Assembly: GCA_036785325.1 (NCBI GenBank)
Contig: JAXIVH010000016.1
Coordinates: 8,808,247-8,872,246, forward strand
DNA: 64,000 bases
Direction: 5' to 3'
Source of the DNA: Urophycis tenuis
Lineage: Eukaryota > Chordata > Actinopteri > Gadiformes > Phycidae
In this document: positions 9,873-20,825 of the stretch, piece after piece
How the letters are laid out: every line of letters starts with the position of its first letter
Position numbering within the stretch: the stretch's first letter is position 1
Program-made: the position numbers and the translations under genes
Notes under the pieces: generated by a model
The model's database searches: none
The model's input: only the letters and a program-made list of their open reading frames with translations
What the model was told of the DNA's origin: nothing

Positions 9873-11877
9873 GCGCTTCTGAATTTTTCAGCCGACCGTG
9901 CACCAACGCTGGATCAGGAGTACCCAAACCATCTTCCTCTATCTCCTGAGTAGGAGACAACACCGGAATTGCCATGCAAACTGCGTGAGCCAATCCAACC
10001 TCTGGCCGAACACACAACACAGGTGTCTCAGAATCACGTGCAAAATAAGGCTTTAGCAAATTCACTTGGCAGAGCTGGGTTGGTTTCTTACGTTTAGGCG
10101 TTGAAATAATGTAATTCCGCTCTGAGACCTTTTTCACGACCGTGTGTGGACCAGAAAACTTTGCTTGAAAAGGTGAGGTGACGATGGGAAGCAGGGCTAA
10201 CACCTGGTCTCCCGGAATAAACTCCCGGTGCTCTGTTTTAACATCGTACCGCTGCTTCATTTTATCCTGAACTGTTGCCAAATTTTCTTTAGCCATCAAC
10301 CCAGCTGTGTACAGCCGATGACGAAAACCATCTACATAGGCAATCAAATTTTTGGGAGGCTGGGCCTCAACCCAATCTCCAGACAGCGCCGCTAAAGGAC
10401 CCCTCACAGTATGCGCAAAGACTAGCTCATTTGGACTGAAACCTGTGCTTTCCTGTGTTACCTCTCTAGTAGCAAGCATCAGCCACGGCAGACCCTCTTC
10501 CCAGTCTTTACCCATCTCAGTACAGTAGGCACGCAGGATAGCTTTTAACGTCTGGTGAAAACGCTCCAAGGCCCCCTGACTCTGTGCGTGGTAGGCAGAG
10601 CTCAGATTGTGGCGCACACGCAACTGTTTCAGGACCTGAGAAAACATGTGTGAACAGAAATTAGACCCCCTGTCAGACTGAATAACCTGCGGAACGCCAA
10701 AAATAGAGATGAACTGAGACAGAGCACGCACAACTGACCGCGTTGTAATAGTACGGAGAGGATACGCAGCAGGGTAACGAGTTGCCTGGCACATTACTGT
10801 TAGCAAATACACCGCTCCAGACTTTGAGCGTGGTAGAGGACCAACACAGTCTATGATTAGATGTTCAAAAGGCTGGCTTATGGCCGGAATGGGGTACAAT
10901 GGAGCTGGCTTTAACTTCTGATTTGGCTTATCAGTTAACTGGCATGTATGACACGTTTTAACATATGCTGACACATCCCTCTTCATACGAGGCCAAAAGA
11001 AATGCCTAAGTAGCCTGTTATAAGTCTTTCTCACACCAGCATGTCCAGATTCATTATGCGCCACTTTTAACACTGACTGGCGAAGTTTAGCTGGCAACAC
11101 AATTTGAAATACAGGTTCACCCACAAACCTTCCATCATGTGGCAGCCATTTTCTCACCAACAAAGAGTTTTGAAGAAAATACCCACAAGCACTGTCAATT
11201 ATCTCATCCTCTGGACGTATCAGTGGCACCAGCTCCTTCAGAGAGGGATCTGCCTGCTGCTCTGCCACCAGATCTGAACGTGTTATGGACAGCGGAAAGT
11301 CAGCAAGAGGTATTGAAAACTTTTCAGATATGTTAGGCACTAATTCTTTTGACTTAGAGTTCCCATTTAACTTAGCCATTGCCCGTGTCACAGCACACGC
11401 AGAAAAAACCCCTGGAAAGTCACCTTCACTTTTATCCATCCCCCCAGTTACCAAAGGAACAGACGTCACCACTGCCGGTGGAGGAACCTCTGCCCACACC
11501 CGAGCACCAACCAAGTCATTCCCCAGGATCACCGTCACCCCTGGTATTGGCAGCGCTGGGCGCACAGCAAGCCTCGCTTCCCCCTGGAATAATTCACATT
11601 TCAGAAACACTTTATGCATGGAAACCCACAGAACATTCATATCTATGCCCCGGATAGGCACCCTGTCACCCGTATCAGAATTCTCAGTTAACGGAAGAAC
11701 ACCAGCCTGTATAAAAGAGTCAAAAGCCCCCGTGTCCCTCAGAATAGTTACTGGCACTTGTTCACCCTTTTTCAGCAGAGCAACAGAACCTTTCATGATA
11801 AATGGACGGTAAGAATCCAGTGCTGCCACTGATGTATCCTTATTAGGGCCACAATTAGGTGTAACACAGGTGGACAC
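9778..11877 (-). pseudogene. Gmr1-like pol, protease-integrase portion (699-aa frame)
   Basis: A long uninterrupted frame. The protease active site is VTILRDTGAFDSFI (DTG) in the first 60 residues. Around residues 260-310 lies the integrase HHCC zinc finger (HNESGHAGVRKTYNRLLRHF ... CHTCQL). The DDE core follows: LIIDCVGPLPRS with the first Asp, IQSDRGSNFCSHMF with the second, and SAYHAQSQGALERFHQTLKA with the Glu. A C-terminal module ends in FSGPHTVVKKVSERNYIIST. The frame then runs into sequence homologous to the RT leader but shifts near 9850, so a fused polyprotein is no longer made. Integrase precedes RT, which defines the Gmr1 group. It acts in the nucleus joining element ends to target DNA. 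Confidence 0.88.
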
Positions 11878-11940
11878 CGGACGTAGAGCGGCTATGCCAG
11901 CCCATTTTGGTTGTGAATTGCCTGCTAAATTCTGAGTCCA

Positions 11941-13200
11941 GGGGCCTCATTTATCAAACGTGCGTACGCACAGATTTGTGCTTACGCAGTGCGTACGAAC
12001 ATTCCCACGCAAAGTATGGGATTTATCAACTTGTACTTGTGCGTAGGAACGTGCGTAAATTTAAGCACAACTCTGACCATGCGTACGCACAAAACCTAGT
12101 GGTAGAATAGTGAAACTACTATGAGAACCCGTTAAGAGTCGCAGTGTTCAGCAATCACAAACGTCACACATATCCCCTGTATCCTCTAATTAATAACAAT
12201 TCTCATTTAGTAAGTTAGCAGACATTTTTGAATAATTGGTATGACAAGCTATAAAAGACAGCTGGGACAGGACAACCCAAAAAAGACAACTTGAAATAAG
12301 GACGATGGCGCATCTTGCACTTTTGGAAAATTTAGAGAACCGTGCGCTTTGCAGGAGCGCGTTTTCAAAGAGCGTGTGGATTTGCTCAGTCAGAGCACAG
12401 AGTGGCTTCTCAGTAGGTATAGATTCCCAAAAAATATACTTGTGGATTTATGCCGGGATTTACAACATACTATATTGGAGCGAAAGACCAAACAAACCAA
12501 AGCCATCCCAGTGCACATTCAGCTCCTGTCCACACTGGGATTTTTGGCCACCGGGACATTTCAACATGCGGCATTTCACAGCCGACACTGAGTAGAATCA
12601 TGCCAGCAGTGTTGGATGCAATCATTTCTCTAGCCCCACTTTACATTCAGTTCCCGTTAATTCCACGCCGTCGCTGGATTCGCAAATATAATTGGAGCCA
12701 AATAGATTGCACACACATCACAATAAAAGCACCTTCACGCAATGAATTCAGTTACGTTAACAGGAAAGGACTTCATTTAATTAATACACAAATAATCTAA
12801 TGCCAATATGTCTCTATTAAACGTTGTTGCCCGGTGGCCTGGAGGAACGCACGATTCGTTCATCCTGCAGGTGGGTGCGCAGCTCCAAGCAGGAGCTATT
12901 GAGGACGGCTGGCATTGACGTATTGACGTATTGACGTATTGATGGCTGGCATTGAGGGATTGCCGCTACCATATATGGTCAATTGGAGGCGTTTCTGAAT
13001 GCAAATGACTCTAACCGTGCACGAGCATGGTAGATGAGAACAGGTGGGATTTATCATCACGGATTACTTACTGGTGTGCGTACGACCCGTGTACGCACGT
13101 TTGATAAATGCAGATTTTTTTCTACTTACGCACATTCTAAATTTCATGCGTACGAACGAAATTAGAACTTTTCCTACGCACGGTTGATAAATGAGGCCCC
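11941..13200 (+). mobile_element. PIF/Harbinger-type transposon, internally deleted
   Basis: Ends are perfect 17-bp inverted repeats GGGGCCTCATTTATCAA (11941-11957 and 13184-13200), and the subterminal regions are rich in GCGTACG/CGTACGC motifs on both sides. It contains a broken HARBI1-like transposase. The copy sits exactly between gag and pol of the Gmr1-like element. The immediate flanks CCA and TGG extend the palindrome, so the expected 3-bp target duplication cannot be read unambiguously. At 1.26 kb it is shorter than autonomous Harbinger elements. Confidence 0.85.
12301..12920 (+). pseudogene. HARBI1-like Harbinger transposase, broken
   Basis: Frame pieces in order: FKERVDLLSQSTEWLLSRYR, FPKNILVDLCRDLQHTI, IPVHIQLLSTLGFLATGTFQ (helix-turn-helix region), SRIMPAVLDAIISLAPLYIQ, then SQIDCTHITIKAPSRNEFSY with the first catalytic Asp, and NVVARWPGGTHDSFIL with the second. 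The third acidic residue and the C-terminus are missing. There are several frameshifts, for example near 12350 and 12590, and a stop after NTQII. The companion Myb-like protein of Harbinger elements is not present. Not functional. Confidence 0.85.
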
Positions 13201-14011
13201 TGGAGTTTCCATTTAACTTAAAACACTCCGACTTCCAATGGCCCCGTTCCTGACAGTAATTGCAAACCTTGTCAGGCTCACGCCACTTAGTATCACTTTT
13301 AAACTCAGCAGGGAGAGGTTTATCTAAACGGCCACGAAAGTCATTAACAGTGTTGCCACCACCAGCCTTAAACTCGCCACGGTGCGTTAAGACAAAATCA
13401 TCTGCGAGTGCCGCCGCGTCTGCTGCGTTGCGCGCTTTCTGTTCGTTGATATACGTTGCCACTCGAGGTGGAATAGTATTCTTGAACTGCTCCAAGATCA
13501 TCAGATCACACAATTCATCAAACGTTTCTACGCCCGAGGCCTTACACCAGCGCATAAAACTTGTAGTCAAATCACGTGCAAATTCTAAGTGACTCTGCTT
13601 CTCATGCATCTTCCAAAACCTAAAACGCTGGCGATAAGCCTCGGGGACGAGCTCATAGGACCTCAGCACCACTTCCTTGACGCGAGAATAATTTTGGCTG
13701 TCAGCAACACTCATAGCTGAATAAACCTCCTGCGCCCTGCCAGTCAAAACACACTGTAACAGCAAAGTGCGCGCAGAGTCAGGCCAGGTCCAAAAAGATG
13801 AGGTGTGAAAATCAGTAATCAGTGGTGTAGTGGGTGTATGCAGGAGTGGAATGTATGTGTGTGTGGTGTTGGATGTATTAACAAAAAGGATGAAAAGGGT
13901 GCATGGCAGGAGAGGTGCAAAAGGAGAACTGAACAGCACAGAAGTCAACTGAACAAAAGAGAAGCCCAGGAAGGGACTGGGAGACAGGCTTTTATACTGG
14001 GTCTCAACCAC
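13201..14011 (-). pseudogene. Gmr1-like gag, N-terminus replaced by LTR sequence
   Basis: A 315-residue frame starting inside the LTR (MVETQYKSLSPSPFLGF...) that passes at about 13790 into true gag: WPDSARTLLLQCVLTGRAQE, a helical capsid-like region (SHLEFARDLTTSFMRW) and a CCHC zinc knuckle CNYCQERGHWKSEC near 13240. The native gag N-terminus, primer-binding site and last ~127 bases of the LTR are gone, and the deletion happens to leave LTR and gag in one frame. The 3' end runs into the Harbinger insert. In the family gag forms the particle and binds RNA. Confidence 0.85.
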
Positions 14012-14214
14012 CGGGCCCAGGTGGCAACACTTGGCTGATTGCAGGTGACATCACAGCTCTGCTCCCCAATCCACTGCAAACAAGGAGAACAGAACCAGGG
14101 AGGGACAAAGCAAAGAAACAACATAACCTAAACCAAAATACCATACCCAAAGTATGCTATAAGATATACTATACAATAACCTTCACCATATCCTATATAC
14201 AGGGAACCGTCACA
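13791..14214 (-). repeat. Gmr1-like 5' LTR, truncated at its inner end
   Basis: 424 bases equal in length and nearly identical to 7832-8255 of the 3' LTR. The outer end TGTGACGG is preserved; the inner 127 bases are deleted where it is fused to gag. Between 14215 and 14408 nothing was recognised. Confidence 0.85.
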
Positions 14215-14408
14215 AGATGGACGCTGCACAACAAAGTAAAGCGTTCAAATCACTCAGTGCAACACGCAGAGGGAAACCTTCACACTGTACATGGAAAATG
14301 AATTAAGTAAAAACAATGATGAAAGAGGGTGCTGATGTTGACAATATTAATTAAGGTGCAAATTAATTTCTAAGACTGCTGGATGAATTTAAAAGGAGTC
14401 ATGAATCT

Positions 14409-15233
14409 GTTCCGGTGTTGTGCCGAAAAGAGACTCCTTGCCGAAAAACGACTGCCCCCGACGGGAACGCGCATCAGTTCAGAGGAAGAGCTTGTAGGTC
14501 TACTCGTAGATATAATATACGGGTCAGCTGGCAGACGCAGCACCGAGAGAAATGTGTTTTTTTTTTACTGTGCAATAGAAATGTCCTGTAGCCCAAGTGA
14601 AGAGGCTACCTGATGTTTCCATAATGTAGGCTAGTTGTCAACAATTGATGAGGGTAGATGCTTTACCTTGCCACTTTTATTGTTGTTGTTGTTATCGATG
14701 TTGCAATGTGATTTTACACCACTTTGATCTATAAATAGTCTATAAAAAGTCATAATTCAAGATCCCTGTTGCAATGATTTTATAACAAGGAGTAGGAAAT
14801 CAATGCAGAAAAGAATGTAGAAAGTTTTAACGTCATATTAGACACATACTGAGAAATTAGTAAGTGCTATCAGAGGTGGGTAATAACGATTTACATTTAC
14901 TTAAGTAACTCTTTGGATAACTTGTACTTTTAAGAGCATAATATGAATACAATAATGCAATATATATATATAGAACTGTAGGCTAACTGTAACGGATTGC
15001 ATCCAGATTTACAGGGTGCAGTCACTTTTCGGCAGGAGAAGCCCTGCCGAAAAGTGACTGCACCCTGTAACTCTGGATTGGGAGGGGCTACACTCTCTGT
15101 CTTTTCAGCATTAATAGTAGAGGAAACCAGGTGCATGTACAGTGAATTTGGTCAACATCACTCCTTGCAATCCAGACTTACAGGGTGCAGTCACTTTTCG
15201 GCAGGAGAAGCCCTGACTGCACCCTGTAACTCG
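14409..15233 (+). repeat. Left terminal inverted repeat of Ginger-type element
   Basis: About 820 bases matching 23392-24204 in inverted orientation, with a few substitutions and a short indel. The tip has two GCCGAAAA(G/A)NGACT motifs (14422, 14439); near the inner end is a 28+28-base perfect hairpin (about 15008-15070) built from the same motif, and a second, partly deleted hairpin at 15179-15233. It includes a stretch beginning CAGAGGTGGGTAATAACGA at 14874 that looks like a piece of a hAT-like MITE. A further fragment of TIR-type sequence (TCTGGATTGCA...GAGTTACAGGGTG) follows the SINE to about 15585. Confidence 0.85.
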
Positions 15234-15527
15234 AAGAAGAAGAAGAATTACTGATTTGATCCCGTGAGGGAAATTTGGTCTTCTGCATTTAACCCAATCG
15301 TGAATTAGTGGAACACTCAGAACACAGTGATGGTGAAGCACACAGTGAGGTGAAGCACACACTTAAACCCGATGCAGTGAGCTGCCTGCAACAGCGGCGC
15401 TCGGGGAGCAGTGAGGGGTTAGGTGCCTTGCTCAAGGGCACTTCAGCCATGCGCACTGGTCGGGGTTTCGAACCGGCCACCCTCCGGTTACAAATCCAAA
15501 GCCCTAACCAGTAGGCCGGCTGCCCCA
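15234..15527 (-). mobile_element. tRNA-derived SINE, copy 1
   Basis: In minus orientation it begins GGGGCAGCCGGCCTACTGG, with a tRNA-like box A region, box B GGTTCGAAACCCC (one base longer than normal), a conserved body and a (TTC)n tail. It interrupts TIR sequence: AACTC flanks both sides and joining the flanks restores GTAACTCTGGATTG, which occurs intact at 15068. Copies 2 and 3 are at 40304 and 63466. Confidence 0.85.
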
Positions 15528-15734
15528 TCAAACTCTGGATTGCATTCAGAATATAACCCCTCCCAATCAAGAGTTACAGGGTGCTGGTTACCATTTACTG
15601 CTATGTATCCTTCAAGGTATGAATACTGTTAATTGATTGATTGAAGTGTAAAGTTATCTGAATGGAAGAAAGTACTGTGAACACAAGAACACAGGAACAT
15701 AGTCGAGTAATGTTGGCACCATCGAGGCGCCAGC

Positions 15735-16069
15735 CAGCCTGGACACTTTGTTTCAGTTGCAGGATTTGCAGGTGTATTTTTTCTTTTCTTGATACCCATT
15801 TGGCACACCCCTGATGGTACCACCACTGACACACATCAGAGCAAATCAGCAGACAATCTCCTACTAGCTTACTGTTGAACACCTTTAACCTTTATATAAT
15901 TATCATAACTAAAGTTACTTTTAGGGTAGCCGTTCATATATTTTCTCTGTAGATACGTGTGACCAGGTTTTTTTTTTCTTGAAATCCTACAATGACTTTA
16001 CCCAGGAAACTGCATCTTGGTCATCCTCCTCCCTACAGATTCTGCAGATATTACTGAGGTCATCTGAAA
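15735..16069 (-). pseudogene. Ginger-type gene, PHD-like finger exons (C-terminus)
   Basis: An exon at 15990-16057 after TTTTTTCAG reads DDLSNICRICREEDDQDAVSW and ends at GTAAAGT. A following exon (about 15735-15870) reads DCLLICSDVCQ then WWYHQGCAK, and, one frame later, YQEKKKYTCKSC followed by a stop. The series CxxC ... C..C, WYHQGC, Y.CKSC matches a PHD-type zinc finger, which usually reads histone tails. A one-base slip in CCAAATGGG breaks the frame in the last exon, and the exact acceptor of that exon is uncertain. It follows the Ulp1 exons and would be the protein's C-terminus. Confidence 0.6.
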
Positions 16070-16198
16070 AAATCATAGCACGACCACACCTCATGATAAA
16101 ATGTCATTGGTTATAGTTGATGGGACTTTAATGCAATCGATAAGTATCCTATGCATATATCTCAGCATGTCACAAATATCCCTAACATACCACTGTTT

Positions 16199-17507
16199 TC
16201 CAGAACAGTTGATGCGATGTGCTTCCTCAGTCCATTAATTTTGCTGGCCGTTGTGCTGAAGGAGATGCTCTGCCCTTTGAGAATGCACTCAGCGAACTGA
16301 AAACATTGTAAAATTATAGGTTTAGTAAAACTGAATCATTTGACAGATAAGGTCTAAATTGTCAGATAAAATATAAGAAATGACTGACTTTGCAGTGATA
16401 TTTGACCCCCCCCAAAACATAGGTTCCGACCTTTAGTGCAAACACTCCACATGATGTGGTGTCTAATTGCTTAGGGTGAGGGAGTGTTGAGCAGGACCAT
16501 CTTGTTATATTGAGTCCCCTACGTCTCATGAAGGCTCTAAATAACAGATATGTATTACTTTATGTTTATGTAAATGATAAAAGAAAAATTTTAAAATTCA
16601 TGTTAATTTACCTCGTCACTCCTTGACAGTGCTTAATTTTCTTGTCACTCTCTCCAAGAGGGTCAAGGAAGAGGCAAGTCTTTTGAGATGGTTTCATGAC
16701 CTATTGGTCAATAAGGGAAAACACCTGCATGTAAATCTAAGTCACTCTCATTAATCATTACCCAAAGTCATATTCCTTTATAAATTCAATTAATACAAGT
16801 TATTACAATTAAATGCCAAATAGATAAGTTACAATAACCATCATGCTTTTTTAACTCACCAACAACATCCAGTGCCCACTCTCATTTAAAATCCCAATGA
16901 TCTATTTGTACATCAATGGATCCAGCTAAAATAAAAATAAGCCACAAAGTGAGTGACAAGGCCATATAAAATAATGTGTAACATAGTGTTGAAAGAATAA
17001 AAGCAACACCAGAAAAGTGAAGGGACATATCGGAAGATGTTTACATGGCAAAGTGGCATGTGAGTTAGGGAACTAGTCAAAGATTCAAAAGCTATATACA
17101 TTCACACATATTGTAGACTTCTGCCAGACAACAATACTGACATTTGTTCCTCAATTACAACTAATTAATAGGAAAAAGTACACCTACTTTGCGCAGTCTG
17201 TCGCTGTTGTTCCATATGTCTGTTATCCCATATGTATCGACTGCAAATGCCTTATCCTGTGATTGCGCATTATGTTGTCTTACCAGCAGCTCCAAGTAAG
17301 CATTGATAATCTGTGATGACATGACATACAGGAATAAGACCAAGGTTTAGTTACACTACATTCAATATTAGAAATAAAATAACTTCACCTCACTCTCCAA
17401 CTCCTTATTTGGAGCTGTCCTGGCAACGTCCGCAAAAAAGACCTTATAGGGTCCCACTTTGGCCAAAAGGATATACAGATCCTTTCCGGCCCATGCATCC
17501 ATCACAT
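16199..17507 (-). pseudogene. Ginger-type gene, Ulp1-like cysteine protease exons
   Basis: Consecutive small exons with plausible splice sites: 17389-17507 (DVMDAWAGKDLYILLAKVGP), 17188-17310 (IINAYLELLVRQHNAQSQDK, a typical Ulp1 opening), about 16860-16930 (NESGHWMLLV, catalytic His), 16612-16700 (KTCLFLDPLGE, catalytic Asp), about 16433-16525 (PHPKQLDTTSCGVFALK, Gln and nucleophile Cys) and about 16199-16300 (FAECILKGQSISFSTTASKI). The H-D-Q-C set of C48 SUMO-type proteases is thus complete. One donor (AAG|GTCGG at about 16434) is non-canonical, so one exon may be damaged or misread. The role in transposition is unknown; in Ginger1 elements such domains are attached to the transposase. Confidence 0.7.
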
Positions 17508-17945
17508 CTGTGAAAAATGATTATACGTATTCTATATTGAATAGATTCGTTATGATAATAATTCATTATACATAAAACACAGGCAGTAAAATACAAGATA
17601 CATTTTTCATCTAGCAGAGCTTTTTTGTAATTATGATAAACTACTGCCTTTGTGAACGGTTATTTTGTACTTGATCAGGTATACTAGAAAACCAAGATAG
17701 TGAATATGGGAAGATACTTGAATGCATAATAAATGTAGACAGCAAAGTGCCTAAGGAAAGATTTTTTTTTTCTTTAAATAAATTGCCCAAATCAACTGCA
17801 TCTGAGGCAGATTAACTTGTAATCTGTGTATGATATTTTAGCTGCTAAACATTTGTGTAATTAGATGTCTTCCCAAATATACTGTCCTGTGAACTCCTGT
17901 GAATTTCTTACATAAAACATACATTTATCAGTGGCAGCTGAGAAG

Positions 17946-18270
17946 GATGTGGAGGAGGTAGGGGTGGCTGGGGTTGTAGAGGCAGCCGAGGTGGTAGAGG
18001 CAGGGATGGCAGGTGAAGGGGTGGCTGGGGTTGTAGAGGCAGCCGAGGTGGTAGAGGCAGGGATGGCAGGTGAAGGGGTGGCTGTGGTGGTTGAGGTAGC
18101 CGAGGTGGTAGAGGCAGGGATGGCAGGTGAAGGGGTGGCTGTGGTGGTGGAGGTAGCCGAGGTGGTAGAGGCAGGGATGGCAGGTGAAGGGGTGGCTGTG
18201 GTGGTGGAGGTAGCCGAGGTGGTAGAGGCAGGGATGGCAGGTGAAGGGGTGGCTGTGGTGGTTGAGGCAA
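17946..18270. repeat. 57-bp tandem repeat inside the Ginger-type coding region
   Basis: About five copies of a 57-base unit, a multiple of three. On the minus strand it stays in frame with the preceding GPF module and encodes SATSTTTATPSPAIPASTT per unit, a mucin-like linker between integrase and protease parts. Plus-strand frames here (valine/glycine-rich) are shadows. Confidence 0.85.
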
Positions 18271-20825
18271 GGGTGGCGATCTTGTGTGGAATGTGTGGTG
18301 TTCCCTCCACATGAATTTTTAAGTGGTCAGTGCTGATCTTTTTAAAAGATCCTCCTCGTTTGAAAGATCTGCACTTTAGTTTAATAGTGAAAGGCCCCAG
18401 GTAATCAGGGTCCAGCTTTCCTCCCTTTCGCTGCTGGCTGACAAAGTTAAATTTGGAGGTGGCAATTTGCCCTTTTTGGTCTTCTTTTTATTTGCGATGG
18501 TATCTCGAGCAGCCTGTAAGGCAGCACTTAGATGGAGGATGTCATCTGTGGGGCTATCATTTTCCACCACATTTTCCACACTGCTGTCAACCTTTTCAAA
18601 AAGAGTTTTATAAGCATTAAAACATAATACTTGTAAAGTCTGAAACAACATTCAAGCTACTAGTTACATAGAAGATACCATATATTCCGTGGGGACCTGT
18701 GATGGGTAGCGGGCTTCCCTGCCAAACATGTATAAAACGGTGAAAATTTGGTGGTCAGCTGTGTTTTGGTACGTAAACCAAACATCACTGCATCCAGGTG
18801 TTTGTCCCACGTATCAGGCCTGTCTCCCACCAGTTTTCTAAGTGCTCTGAAATGTCATAGGAAAAAGAATAGTATTTTTTACAACTGCTTAAAAGTATTT
18901 GCAAAATTATCTGTACATGTATATATGTGTTGAATGTCAATTTGTGATGACTTAATAAATGAAATAATAGTTTGCTAAATATTCACACATCAATATGAGG
19001 AGATGGTGCAAGAAATGCAAGAAAATATAAGTAATATGCGACTGCATTTTACTTACCTTTGTATGGTTCCATTCATTTTTTCCACCAGACCATTTGTTTG
19101 GGGGTGGTAGGGGGCACATAGGCTTCTTTTTATAGAAAGAATATTGCAGATGTTAGTGTTCACCTGTGTTCAAGAAAGAGATGAGAAATAAATTACATAC
19201 ATACAATAAATGTTAATTTAAGTGAAAATTCAGTCTTCTTCAAAAAATATTGCTTGTAGCTAATGAGTAATTTCATCATACCTCATTCACAAATTCCTTC
19301 CCTTAATCAGTGGGGATCCTCTTGGGAGCCTCAAATTGATAAAATAATTTGAGTAGGCAGTCAGCCACCTCTTCAGCACTTTTATTTTTTAAAGGGTAGG
19401 CTTGTGGCCATTTGGTCAAGTAATCTATCATGACACAAATGTAGCTGTTCCCATCCTCTGTTTTGGTCAGCTTCCCAACCAGATCCATGCCTACCAGCTC
19501 AAATGGATGTGTTACCTAAAAGACAAATAGTTTTTACTGTACTACTGTCTACACAAAAGAGTAAGGGAGAATGCAGTTGTGATTTTCACTGTCAAATATA
19601 ACAGCACAAGGCAGGTGTAGCAAAAAGCTAAAATCTATACCAGATGACAGATGAGGATAATCTGATGGGGCAAATAAATAAGACAGAGAGGGAAGCAAGA
19701 GGGGGAAACACAGAACACGGGAGGGAAATAGGGCACAGAGCCAAAATGAAAAAACAAACAAACATACAGGCACAAGTTGAATTTGGAAAATAATAGCGAT
19801 ATTTTACAATGATTGGTGTATATGATCTCTCCTCCTTTATCGCAGTTCCACTGGCCTGGCATTCCACACACTGTGCCACCTGAATGAAAAGATGGGATGA
19901 AGGTGAAAATACTGTGCAGATTAATATATTACCTGAAGCATTTTCTGAACAATAAATCTGAACAGAGGCTTTCTTGTCTTAACAATTTGTGTAAACTGTA
20001 AGTTTGTATAAAGGCAGAGTAACTCTTCACTTGTCCAACATTCCACATAGTGGACACACTATATAGATTCAGACTGACATCAGATGTAAAATCATCATAT
20101 TATTAACATTACTATTATTATCATTATTAACTATAACTGCAATTAATGAGGACTTCATAGGTGAGGACTTAAGGACTTCATAGGTGACTTTAGATACTTA
20201 CCCATGTGTCAATGTCATCTGACATGCCAGGCCAGTAAAACCGCCTGCCAATTGCGTCCCGGGTTTTATTTTGCCCACAGTGTGCCCCAGTGCTGCTGGC
20301 ATGAAAGTCTTTTAATATTTCTGCAGCTTTATCGGGCCCACACACCACCTCGGTGACATTACCCTTCTTTTTGTAGAAGAGTTTTTCATCTTTGGGAATA
20401 AAACAGGCTACGTTAGTATAGATTATTAAATAAAGCATCAGCTGAGAAACAGACCAAGACACAGCCTCAAATACATCCTATTTCCACATCAAAACAAAGG
20501 GTCAAAAGCACAAAGAGCAGTTCGAATCCAGGTAGATGCACAGACAAAGGGAAGACAGAAGGCAAAGGGTCACAGTCCCTCGACTAATCTCACCCACATC
20601 CCTCCCGCTGGAGTGACAGTCTATCACTCCTGCATCACCTGGTTCTCCACCATACAATAAACTACTTCAAATGCATCTTATTGTTGGGATCTTTTGTTTG
20701 TGAAACGTACACACATACACATACATACATCTGATAAGAGTCTTTTGTGATGAAACTGGTATGCTCCAAAAGAAAATTAGAGCAGTTAATCTCCTGTATC
20801 TGCTCAAAAGGTCACACTTATACAC

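Larger units (their letters stand above)
7705..14214 (-). mobile_element. Gmr1-like Ty3/gypsy retrotransposon
   Basis: Minus-strand element. The right copy of the LTR (13791-14214) is the 5' LTR remnant; the left copy (7705-8255) is the complete 3' LTR preceded by a polypurine tract. Between them, in the element's direction, are gag with a CCHC knuckle, protease, integrase, RT and RNase H. Integrase before RT is the order of Ty1/copia, yet every domain reads as gypsy. This is the hallmark of the Gmr1 group described from cod and other deuterostomes. The element carries a nested Harbinger insertion, two pol frameshifts and a deletion across LTR/gag, so it is not autonomous. No clean 5-bp target duplication was seen (CAGGT against AGATG). 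Confidence 0.85.

Noticed and set aside
17931..18314. Plus-strand 127-residue Val/Glu/Gly repeat protein
   Set aside because: Antisense shadow of the 57-bp repeat, whose minus frame is the one continuous with the integrase GPF module.
19282..20389. Gypsy retrotransposon integrase remnant
   Set aside because: The domains are gypsy-like but split by canonical introns in consistent phase, with no RT, gag or LTR, and lie within long TIRs.
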